From: Bacillota bacterium
Lineage (GTDB): Bacteria; Bacillota; Clostridia; Clostridiales; Caloramatoraceae
Direction: 5' to 3'
DNA: 14,589 nucleotides
NCBI GenBank assembly: GCA_023415335.1
Contig: JAEZLD010000201.1
Coordinates: 1-14,589, forward strand
Shown here: one piece after another, positions 1 to 6,916 of the stretch
Numbering within the stretch: the stretch's first letter is position 1
How the letters are laid out: each line of letters begins with the position of its first letter
Notes under the pieces: model-generated
Database searches by the model: none
What the model was told of the DNA's origin: nothing
What the model saw: the letters and a program-made list of their open reading frames with translations, nothing else
Program-made: the position numbers and the translations under genes

Positions 1-443
1 TCCTCCTCAAATTCCTCTATTTTCTCAAAGCCGATACTCTCCATGACACCCCTTGACCTTATATTTGATTTATAAGTAAACGCACACAGCTTATCAATGG
101 AGTACCTATCAAATACAAGCTGGCAGAACTGTTTTAACGCCTTTTTACCAATTCCACCGCCCCAGTATGCTTTATCAAATATTACTATGCTTACAAAGGC
201 CTGCTTCTCATCCTCCTCATCGATTGCATAACACCACACGTCTCCTACATATGTTCCATCTACAGTAATAACCTTTCCAAAGCTCCTTGCATCAGTTTTT
301 AAGGATCCCTTATACATCCTTATGGCATCCTCCAATGTATTCCTTATAAATGGAAAAAGACTTTCCAGTTCCTCATCCTGAGACTTCTCCCAGAATATCT
401 TTACATGCTCCTCTGTACGTGATTCTAACAAAGTATTTTCCAT
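1..443 (-). CDS. GNAT-family N-acetyltransferase, partial (C-terminus beyond window)
   Basis: The minus-strand frame starts at ATG 441-443 and is open for 147 codons to the window edge, so the C-terminus is missing. The protein resembles RimJ/RimL-type acetyltransferases, which move an acetyl group from acetyl-CoA to an amino group; the substrate cannot be told. Visible support is a beta-strand block around residues 82-90 (QAFVSIVIFD), then the acetyl-CoA pyrophosphate-binding loop WGGGIGKKAL at about 94-103, then a late segment RSRGVMESIGFEKI typical of the last helix and strand of the fold. There is no signal peptide, so it is cytoplasmic. No strong Shine-Dalgarno precedes the ATG, but a -10-like TATAAT lies about 25 bp upstream. 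It is downstream of the large surface-protein gene on the same strand, separated by a terminator. A deleted paralogue lies at 5951-6085. Confidence 0.85.
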   Translation of the reverse strand, partial: MENTLLESRTEEHVKIFWEKSQDEELESLFPFIRNTLEDAIRMYKGSLKTDARSFGKVITVDGTYVGDVWCYAIDEEDEKQAFVSIVIFDKAYWGGGIGKKALKQFCQLVFDRYSIDKLCAFTYKSNIRSRGVMESIGFEKIEEFEE

Positions 444-466
444 AATCAAAGCCGCTTTTTATGAAT

Positions 467-495
467 ATTATACCATATAAGTTTTAGTATATAAA
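467..495 (-). promoter_or_regulatory. Candidate promoter of the GNAT gene
   Basis: On the minus strand a consensus -10 TATAAT (467-472) lies 17 bp after TTTATA (490-495), which matches TTGACA at 4 of 6 positions. The -35 region overlaps the T-tract of the upstream terminator. The good -10 is about 23 bp from the ATG, giving a very short leader. The -35 is weak. Confidence 0.4.
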
Positions 496-538
496 AATAG
501 AAAAAGGCCGATACCTCTCTAAAGAATGGTACCGGCCT
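490..538 (-). terminator. Rho-independent terminator of the surface-protein gene
   Basis: On the minus strand an 11-bp stem (right arm at 528-538, left arm at 505-515, AGGCCGGTACC with GGTATCGGCCT, one G-U pair) encloses a 12-nt loop. It is followed by a T-rich tract (TTTTTCTATTTTTATA). It begins 17 bp after the stop codon of the surface-protein gene, the usual place for its terminator, and insulates the GNAT gene from that transcript. Confidence 0.85.
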
Positions 539-555
539 GTAAATTTAAATTTTAC

Positions 556-3500
556 TTAGAAAGCTATCCCCTGCTTTTTCTTTTTTAATAGTATGGCTGC
601 TGCAAAACAGCTTGATATTGCCATTAATATTGTCCAGGTCCATTGCATGCTATTATCTCCCGTATTGACAGGAGCAGGCTGTGAATGTGTAAATGCAAAT
701 ACAGAATACTTACTTGCAAATACATAGGCTGTTCCATCCTTCTCTACCCAAAAGGTCTTTGTATCATCGTTTCTGGTCAGTTCTGTTATTTTTGCCTGAA
801 GCGCATCTGCATCCTCTAACGATGGAATTCCTTCAAAGTCAAGCTTTGGAACCTTTAGGGCTTCAGTAGTACCTTCATGTACTACATACAGCTGAATGTT
901 TATACCATTTATGCTCTCCAATGGGAATGTAAGCATAATATAAGGTGACTCCAGCAGCTGTGTGGTTTCTGACTGAATAATAGTGTTAGGACTCCATATA
1001 TACTGCCAAAGTGTAACATCGGCAGCTAGTCCAACCTGCTGGTTGCTGATCTTCTTTATCTCTTGAAGTGCCAGCATATAGTTCATGTTACGCATTCCAT
1101 TTCCAGGATTGAAAATATCTGTATCATCAGGGTTGTTAATATCAATCTGGTCAATATGAAGCTGTACTACTGCTCTGTCAGAGTTTCCAAGTTCCTTTAG
1201 TCTTCCTTGACTGAACAATTTTTGCAATCCACTTACAGTAGAAGGTATAGTCTTGTTATCCCCATATGTAACTATGGTACTTTTATCCCCATCTGAAAAA
1301 TCAAACTGTATGGTAATAGTACCTTCCCCAGTTAATGCAGCAGATATTGTCTTGGTTATATTATTATGATTAACAACAACAGTATAGTTTCCTTTTGAAA
1401 GATTCTCAAATCTATGTGAGGTCTCTCCTGCTTTTACTTTATAAGAATCGATTATAGTATTACCATTTTTTATCTGTATAATGTCACCTTCTGATACTCC
1501 ACTTACCACTAATGCTCTTGTTTTACTTGAGGCATCTTGGGTTTTAGGAACCTTTATTGTAATCGTGGTGTTATCAGATGTTCCACGGTTGTTTTCTGCT
1601 GTAAGCTTCACCTCATAGTCCTTTCCAGCCTCCAGTCCTGTAAGGGTTAATCCGCTTGTCCAGTCCCAGTTCTCTGCAGTTATCCATTCACTGCTTCCTA
1701 CCTTGCGATACTGTAAGAGAGGTGAATCTCCACTGCCAGGTGTCTCATGTAGCATGAACTGCTGCTGGTATTCATCAGGTAAGGTAATGCTGCTATCCTG
1801 CTTGCTTAAATCATAATAACTAGGAATGATGGTTACACTGTTATTGGTATAGGCTGTACTGTGTAGTTCTACCCGGAAAGGTTTTATAACCTTTATAGTA
1901 GCATATCCGGTTCCTGCTTCATGGTTATCTGCCTCAGCAATGTTAATCTTTACTATTCCAACTCCGTAATTTCCACCTAAAGTAACTGTGCCATCTGCTG
2001 CTACAGATATAGCATTGTTTCCATCGGATTCCTCAATAAAAGTCATATCCCCCAGAGCTGGATATATATCATGACAGCTGTCTTCAGCACATATATGCTT
2101 TACATAGTCAGGCAGATACAATGTATTTTCAATACCGCCTTCAAGATAGTATATAAGGCTTAATCCTCTCTTATCCACCACCTTCTGTTTATCCTGCTTC
2201 CATTGTGCATATAGGACAGTCATTCCACTAATCTGGAAGGTGCCTCCGGCATTATAGGAATTTTCATGATTTACTGTGTCCCAGCCTGTAAAATACCATT
2301 TGTTCTTATTGAATGTATTTGCCGCCCTGGTAGATACTGTCTCTCCTGATATATATGTATCTATAAAATCAGACTCGTTTGTACCATTGTTAGCCTTATA
2401 TGTTACTGTATAATATTCTATAGTCTCTGTAGGCTGGTTATCTAAAACCTGTGTGGTTTTCCCACTATCCCTATTATCTACATAAATTTTATAAGTACCA
2501 TTTGGAACAACGGTAAGGTCAGTTATTGTAGTTGCTCCATCCATGGATACCAGCTTTATGTTTACATTATTCCATTTGCTGCCATCCTTATTAACTGTAA
2601 TGCCAACTCTGTTAGAATCGGTATTAGCCTTAAGTGAGTATGGCCGGCTAATCGAAGTTATAGATGTATTATTCTTAATTGTACTAAATACTGTCGCCTC
2701 ATCAGCAGACTGAGTCCAGTTCTTCCAGTGGTATCCTTCCTTAGTATCAGCGTTGAGAGTAACTCCCTCGCCCTTCAGATAGTTTCCCTCTCCACTTACT
2801 TTATCTATTCCGTTATCCTTGCTTAATACCACAGTATAGAAGTCTACATATACGTTTCCTGCTGTGTTTATAGTCATACCTGTGTACTTTTCAGTATATC
2901 CACCACCACTTAACCATACATAATATGTACCCTCTGTAATACCATTAAATGAATATACTCCATCCGAAACCGAGGTTTTTGGTACACTGTTAACTAGTGA
3001 ATATTGGCTAGTAGACAGTACTACCTCAGGTGCCCCACTAGTCCAAGTTTGATTATCTTTTCTTACTGTAACGGTAGCATTATACTTATTTACTACAAAA
3101 GCATTGCTTATCCCCTGTCCCAGGTTACCAGCAGCATCCTTCATAAGTACATGCAGGTAATATGAACCCTTCTTTAAGGAATTAAGCATATGTCCAATCT
3201 CATTTAGAAGGTCAGACTCTGAAGTTACCCATGTAATAGATGCATCACTGGCAGCTAAGCTTTGTGAGGAATCGTTTACAACATATCCATAAGATGATAT
3301 ATCAGATGTATATGTACTATTGGGGTCAGAGGATGGAGTATTCGTCACCTTCATATCATCAGACAGCGTTACCTCTCCTGTTGTACTATTAACGTTAACA
3401 GTCACATTTGAAACTGTAGGTGCAACTGTATCCTGAAGAATATAGAAGGTTGCTTTTCCCGGAATTACCTGCGTTATGGTTTCGTTTGTGCTATAGCTTA

Positions 3501-5376
3501 AGGTAACTACATATTTTCCTGTTGCAGCCCCGCTCTTTGGAATCTCAAAGTAGGACTTATTTGTCTCATGGTCGGTTTTAACCTCAAAGGTCCATCCAGG
3601 GCTTGCTGTAGGTGTTGTGGTAAGAGAATATGACGCTGTAAGACCATCAACATTCTGACTGGCGTCTGGGTTAAGGTATACTCTTAAGGTATCATCCTTT
3701 ATAAGCTCACGCTTTACCTTGTTAACCTCATTTCCCCATTTTGCTTTGCCAGATTCAATGCTTACACTATCCAACAATAACAGCTGTGCTACCCCTGTAT
3801 TAACAGGGTCTGCTGGTGTGCTGGAGTTGTCCTTCCATTTAGTGTGATATATAAGATAGGCAATCTTCATCGCCCTTACCTGGTCAGCAGTTTTACCGGC
3901 AGTATTCAATCCAACACTATTCAGCTCCAGCTCATTCACATCCTGATATGCACTAGAGTTATCTCCCAGGCTATCCTCATTAAAATCGCTTCCTGCAGTG
4001 CTTTCATCGGTTATCAGGTTTATCTTTCGATTCTGAATAACAGCAAGATATGCCTTATCCTTATCACTGGCTGTTGGTGCATAGTTGTTTTCTGATTCGG
4101 AGGTTACATTAACAAAAAATCTCTGCTGGCTGTCATCTAGATATTCTGCATGGTCAAGAGCCGAAAGTACGGAGCTTCCTGCAACAACAGGCTCAAAAAA
4201 ATTCATAACCAGGTTCGTATACTGGAATGAAGATGTAATATCACATGTATGACCACTTACTCCAAAATCTACATAGGGACCAAAGCCTCCATATCCTGTA
4301 TCTGTAAACTTAGCATTGTTACTGCTGTTAATATCAAAAATCGTAATTGGGGTTCCTGTCAGGCTTCCGTCTGTCCCCTCCTGCATTGTAACCTTTAGGG
4401 AATCCTTTGTAATGGTCATCTCCAAATGGCTTTGTTTCCAGAATGTTTTATTACTTGCTGTAGCAATATTCTTATATCCTTGAGTATCACTTTGTGAAAT
4501 ATTTTTCAAGCCATTAAGATGTAGTGCAGTAACATCTACATTGGTAAGCTTATAAATATATATTCCACTTATACCTGTTGCCCTGTCTGTCTGTAAATTT
4601 CCACCAGAGTACTCAATTAACATTAAATAACCATTTATTTTTCCATTACTTACGCCAGCATTAATAAGAAAACCAGCATATTTTAAGGAGTGGGTTGCAA
4701 CATCTGTTGCATCAACATCAAAAACAACCGTTTTTGTACTGGTTGAGGTTGCTGGATAATAAAGAAAATCTGCATAGTTAGATGTATAATAACCATAAAA
4801 AATCATGTTAGCCTTCTTCTGAGAAGGGGTTCCAGAGGAGAAGGTATAAATGTGCTCTCTTAACTCAGCAGTTCTGTTCCATTTAGTGCTTGATGGAGAG
4901 CCGTTATTATAAAGTGTCTCAATAGTAGTCTTTCTATTTTCACTATATGCTGTATCATCCACGCCTGCATAATACCAGGTAGAGGGTATCTCACTAACCC
5001 CACGTCCACTGTAATTTTTACTCCATGCATCTCCATCTGCATACCATGCAGTGTCATAATGGTCATAAACATGCCATTTAGTCAAATCTGTAGGGTCTAA
5101 TGATACCGATGTGCTGTTAATCCTCCATGTTTCTTTACCATTATAATCACCATTGCTATGTTGTCCGTAATAAGCCTTGATATGTGACAAATAGCTGTCA
5201 ACATTAGATATCAATGCTTCAGGATTAATTACAGAATTGGAATCAACATTTAAGAACACATCAAAATCCGTCGAGTCTGTTACTACTGCACCTCCAAATA
5301 CTGTTGATGGAAACTGTAGGATAATCAGCTGTACAATCATCAAAACTGATATCCATTTCTTAATGCCCTTTTTCAT
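556..5376 (-). CDS. Large secreted multidomain surface protein (adhesin-like) with InlB-type repeat and sortase-type anchor
   Basis: This 1606-residue protein starts at ATG 5374-5376 behind AGGAGGGA. Residues 1-29 form a Sec signal peptide (MKKGIKK, hydrophobic core, FPSTVFGG). Residues 30-400 are an N-terminal region with no family I recognise, with a lectin-like feel (GGFGPYVDFG near 363). About 650-763 is an Ig-like module ending in KDAAGN. About 764-985 holds two related beta-rich modules. Residues 989-1059 are an InlB B-repeat (Listeria/Bacteroides repeat: VTYKANNGT, FTGWDT, LYAQW). About 1066-1164 is a possible BIg/cadherin-like module and about 1168-1277 is FN3-like. The C-terminus (1569-1606) has PVNTGD, a hydrophobic segment and KKKK: an LPXTG-like sorting signal lacking the usual L. 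Family knowledge suggests a wall-anchored binding protein, but the ligand is unknown and no catalytic motif was seen. It is monocistronic, with its own promoter and terminator. Confidence 0.85.
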   Translation of the reverse strand: MKKGIKKWISVLMIVQLIILQFPSTVFGGAVVTDSTDFDVFLNVDSNSVINPEALISNVDSYLSHIKAYYGQHSNGDYNGKETWRINSTSVSLDPTDLTKWHVYDHYDTAWYADGDAWSKNYSGRGVSEIPSTWYYAGVDDTAYSENRKTTIETLYNNGSPSSTKWNRTAELREHIYTFSSGTPSQKKANMIFYGYYTSNYADFLYYPATSTSTKTVVFDVDATDVATHSLKYAGFLINAGVSNGKINGYLMLIEYSGGNLQTDRATGISGIYIYKLTNVDVTALHLNGLKNISQSDTQGYKNIATASNKTFWKQSHLEMTITKDSLKVTMQEGTDGSLTGTPITIFDINSSNNAKFTDTGYGGFGPYVDFGVSGHTCDITSSFQYTNLVMNFFEPVVAGSSVLSALDHAEYLDDSQQRFFVNVTSESENNYAPTASDKDKAYLAVIQNRKINLITDESTAGSDFNEDSLGDNSSAYQDVNELELNSVGLNTAGKTADQVRAMKIAYLIYHTKWKDNSSTPADPVNTGVAQLLLLDSVSIESGKAKWGNEVNKVKRELIKDDTLRVYLNPDASQNVDGLTASYSLTTTPTASPGWTFEVKTDHETNKSYFEIPKSGAATGKYVVTLSYSTNETITQVIPGKATFYILQDTVAPTVSNVTVNVNSTTGEVTLSDDMKVTNTPSSDPNSTYTSDISSYGYVVNDSSQSLAASDASITWVTSESDLLNEIGHMLNSLKKGSYYLHVLMKDAAGNLGQGISNAFVVNKYNATVTVRKDNQTWTSGAPEVVLSTSQYSLVNSVPKTSVSDGVYSFNGITEGTYYVWLSGGGYTEKYTGMTINTAGNVYVDFYTVVLSKDNGIDKVSGEGNYLKGEGVTLNADTKEGYHWKNWTQSADEATVFSTIKNNTSITSISRPYSLKANTDSNRVGITVNKDGSKWNNVNIKLVSMDGATTITDLTVVPNGTYKIYVDNRDSGKTTQVLDNQPTETIEYYTVTYKANNGTNESDFIDTYISGETVSTRAANTFNKNKWYFTGWDTVNHENSYNAGGTFQISGMTVLYAQWKQDKQKVVDKRGLSLIYYLEGGIENTLYLPDYVKHICAEDSCHDIYPALGDMTFIEESDGNNAISVAADGTVTLGGNYGVGIVKINIAEADNHEAGTGYATIKVIKPFRVELHSTAYTNNSVTIIPSYYDLSKQDSSITLPDEYQQQFMLHETPGSGDSPLLQYRKVGSSEWITAENWDWTSGLTLTGLEAGKDYEVKLTAENNRGTSDNTTITIKVPKTQDASSKTRALVVSGVSEGDIIQIKNGNTIIDSYKVKAGETSHRFENLSKGNYTVVVNHNNITKTISAALTGEGTITIQFDFSDGDKSTIVTYGDNKTIPSTVSGLQKLFSQGRLKELGNSDRAVVQLHIDQIDINNPDDTDIFNPGNGMRNMNYMLALQEIKKISNQQVGLAADVTLWQYIWSPNTIIQSETTQLLESPYIMLTFPLESINGINIQLYVVHEGTTEALKVPKLDFEGIPSLEDADALQAKITELTRNDDTKTFWVEKDGTAYVFASKYSVFAFTHSQPAPVNTGDNSMQWTWTILMAISSCFAAAILLKKKKQGIAF

Positions 5377-5418
5377 ACTTTCCCTCCTAAATGTAAATTT
5401 TCATTTTTCATATTAAGT

Positions 5419-5437
5419 CATGTATCCTTAATACATG
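5419..5437 (-). promoter_or_regulatory. Perfect 7-bp inverted repeat in the surface-protein leader
   Basis: CATGTAT (5419-5425) and ATACATG (5431-5437) form a perfect inverted repeat with a 5-bp centre. It lies between the predicted promoter and the start codon of the surface-protein gene, so it could be a repressor operator or an RNA hairpin. A second, overlapping repeat (ATTAAG/CTTAAT, 5412-5432) is present. No T-tract follows, so it is not a terminator. The function is an inference. Confidence 0.3.
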
Positions 5438-5494
5438 CAAGAAACATTCACTTTACTTCGACACAATTATTCCATTACTGTTACTCTATTCTAC

Positions 5495-5522
5495 TTTATA
5501 CTACGATTACCTATAATGTCAA
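5495..5522 (-). promoter_or_regulatory. Sigma-A-type promoter of the surface-protein gene
   Basis: On the minus strand a perfect -35 TTGACA (5517-5522) lies 16 bp from TATAAA (5495-5500), predicting a start near 5488 and a leader of about 110 nt. A second, weaker candidate, TTGGTA-N16-TATAAT, lies just upstream (5529-5556). Confidence 0.6.
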
Positions 5523-5950
5523 TATATTATTATAATTACAATTATTAGTATACCAACTTTTTACTACATTGTTTTTACATTTTATGGTACATTTTTTATA
5601 AATTGGTACTCACAGTTTTTATATGTCAAAAAAAGACCAAAATGAAACACTGACTTTCGGAATTTCCACTTTCGGAATTTAAAAAGAAATGTAATTTAGT
5701 TTTGCAGAAAATCTGATATGAATAATAAGATATCTGTCCTGATAAAGTGAAGAGATAAAATTAAGCAATGTTATGTAAACACTCAACAGCATGCCATATA
5801 CAAAGACAGTAGTATAAAGCTGGAGTATCGGGCGCAAATTACTAGAATCAATAGAGTACACAGTAGGGCGTTATGAGAACGAAGGTTTTTATTGTAATCC
5901 ATTGGCTTCATATCAAAAGTCACATGTAGAAAAAACCATGAGTACATATA
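5523..5950. other. AT-rich intergenic stretch without a supported gene
   Basis: This is AT-rich DNA between the surface-protein promoter and the GNAT relic. It contains a 13-bp tandem repeat (5653-5680) and a possible secondary promoter (5529-5556). Short open frames exist on both strands (for example 5679-5861 minus, and about 5815-5983 plus), but none has a ribosome binding site or recognisable protein similarity. The part next to the GNAT relic could be decayed coding sequence that I cannot identify. Confidence 0.5.
5653..5680. repeat. Short tandem repeat, 2 x ACTTTCGGAATTT
   Basis: Two identical 13-bp copies (5653-5665 and 5668-5680) are separated by 2 bp (period 15). Each contains the semi-palindromic TTCGGAA. 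The pair sits about 130 bp upstream of the surface-protein promoter. It could be an upstream protein-binding site or a chance duplication. Confidence 0.5.
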
Positions 5951-6085
5951 TTATATACTGTCATTTGCTATGCTCACAAATGCCTGCTTGAGAGTGTGAA
6001 ACTTCTCCCAAATCATCTTTACATTCTCCTCTGTGTGCATACCCAAAATCATATTATCTAAGTCAACTTCCTCTATAGTTTTCAT
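5951..6085 (-). pseudogene. Deleted relic of a GNAT acetyltransferase (paralogue of the gene at 1-443)
   Basis: A 44-residue frame from ATG 6083-6085 to TAA 5951-5953 matches two separate parts of the intact GNAT gene at the window start. TEENVKMIWEKF corresponds to TEEHVKIFWEKS, and LKQAFVSIAN corresponds to EKQAFVSIVI. DNA similarity is equally clear (for example ACAGAGGAG-ATGTAAAGAT and TATGCT-ACAAA-GCCTGCTT, each with single differences). About 57 residues in between are missing and everything after QAFVSI, including the acetyl-CoA loop, is lost, so it cannot be an active acetyltransferase. It begins 22 bp after the tetR-type gene on the same strand and could be read through from it. It could still make a short peptide, but decay is the simplest reading. 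Confidence 0.8.
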
Positions 6086-6107
6086 AACTACCCCGTGTGT
6101 AAAGCTA

Positions 6108-6728
6108 TTAAATACTTATCCCCGCAAGCAGTAAATTAAAAAGCTTTGAAGCCTGGGCCTTCAAGTCAAATTCCGGATAACGTACATTCCACTCGTACAC
6201 CAACCCCCTATATGTCATCATAAGCTGCCTAGCAGTCTCGTCCGCAGACAGTTCATGGCGGAATACTTTCTTCTCTATTCCGGAACTTATGATATCGTTA
6301 AACACCATATACAGCTCTCTGTTATAGTTCATGGCAGCCCTGGTATTGACATCCTTTTCCAGCTGCACCTTGTATAGGATTCTCATGTTCTCATAGCCAA
6401 TCTCATTTGAGATAACATCTGCAATTTTTTCTATAATAGAAATAAGCACATCACTTGCCGGCATATCTGAAGGAAGGGTTTTAAGATATGCTTTATAATC
6501 CGTATCAATCTTCCTTACATAATCACTGATCAGAACACCAATCAAAGCATCCTTTGATTCAAAATGAACATAGAAGCTTCCCTTTGCAACTCCTGCATGC
6601 TTAACAATATCCTCGATATTTACAGCTTCATACCCGTACTTGCTGAATAAGTATTCAGCGCTATTATAAATTTTATTTTTTGTCTGAACTGCTTTCTCTT
6701 TTCTGCTGTTTCCTGATTTTTGATGCAT
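6108..6728 (-). CDS. TetR/AcrR-family transcriptional regulator
   Basis: This 206-residue DNA-binding protein is of normal TetR size. The N-terminal domain (about 15-60) has the family pattern: a first helix TKNKIYNSAEYLFSKYGYEAV, then the helix-turn-helix NIEDIVKHAGVAKGSFYVHF at about 37-56, followed by the usual K-(D/E)-L-type stretch (SKDALIGVL). The C-terminal helical region (60-206) is the ligand and dimer domain; its ligand cannot be read from sequence. The start ATG is preceded by AAAGGAGAG (6737-6745) at good spacing. The gene is divergent from the MACPF lipoprotein gene, and a 29-bp near-palindrome lies between them over the MACPF -10 box, so it most likely represses that gene and perhaps itself. 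No convincing promoter for this gene was found, though it must start within or near the same operator. Confidence 0.93.
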   Translation of the reverse strand: MHQKSGNSRKEKAVQTKNKIYNSAEYLFSKYGYEAVNIEDIVKHAGVAKGSFYVHFESKDALIGVLISDYVRKIDTDYKAYLKTLPSDMPASDVLISIIEKIADVISNEIGYENMRILYKVQLEKDVNTRAAMNYNRELYMVFNDIISSGIEKKVFRHELSADETARQLMMTYRGLVYEWNVRYPEFDLKAQASKLFNLLLAGISI

Positions 6729-6746
6729 TACAAATTCTCTCCTTTA

Positions 6747-6775
6747 TTGACATATATCCCTATAAATTGTATAAT
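6747..6775 (+). promoter_or_regulatory. Consensus sigma-A promoter of the MACPF lipoprotein gene
   Basis: A perfect -35 TTGACA (6747-6752), a 17-bp spacer and a perfect -10 TATAAT (6770-6775) predict a start near 6782 and a leader of about 135 nt. A promoter this strong would need repression, and the operator candidate overlaps its -10. The leader also contains a small hairpin, GCTGCC/GGCAGC (6858-6878). Confidence 0.8.
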
Positions 6776-6814
6776 GACTATATTCACTGAATCCAGTCAT
6801 TGAATTTGGTCATT
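6773..6814. promoter_or_regulatory. Candidate TetR-type operator: three copies of TGAATNNNGTCATT
   Basis: A minus-oriented copy (6773-6786, read on + as AATGACTATATTCA) and a plus copy (TGAATCCAGTCATT, 6788-6801) form a 29-bp near-palindrome centred on 6787, with 12 of 14 arm positions complementary. A third copy, TGAATTTGGTCATT (6801-6814), follows in the same orientation as the second. The array overlaps the last bases of the -10 box and the predicted start site. TetR-family proteins bind such palindromes as dimers, so the divergent regulator at 6108-6728 is the likely ligand (inference). Confidence 0.65.
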
Positions 6815-6916
6815 TACTACTGTTTCATTGTAAGACAGTTATTACTTTTTTTCAAGCGCTGCCTTTCTCTATGGCAGCTGAAATACAACACAAAATATAA
6901 TATGGAGGAGAACGTT

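Noticed and set aside
3844..4095. 83-codon plus-strand frame inside the surface-protein gene, and similar frames inside GH51, M6 and MACPF genes
   Set aside because: These are antisense or out-of-frame shadows of well-supported genes, without ribosome binding sites or plausible protein sequence.
5679..5861. 60-codon minus-strand open frame
   Set aside because: It has no ribosome binding site and no recognisable similarity; its hydrophobic composition follows from AT-rich DNA.
6800..6916. N-terminal extension of the MACPF lipoprotein from an in-frame TTG at 6800
   Set aside because: The TTG lies inside the operator array, has no ribosome binding site, and the extension would bury the lipoprotein signal peptide. 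ATG 6917 has GGAGGAG directly upstream and opens a perfect signal sequence.
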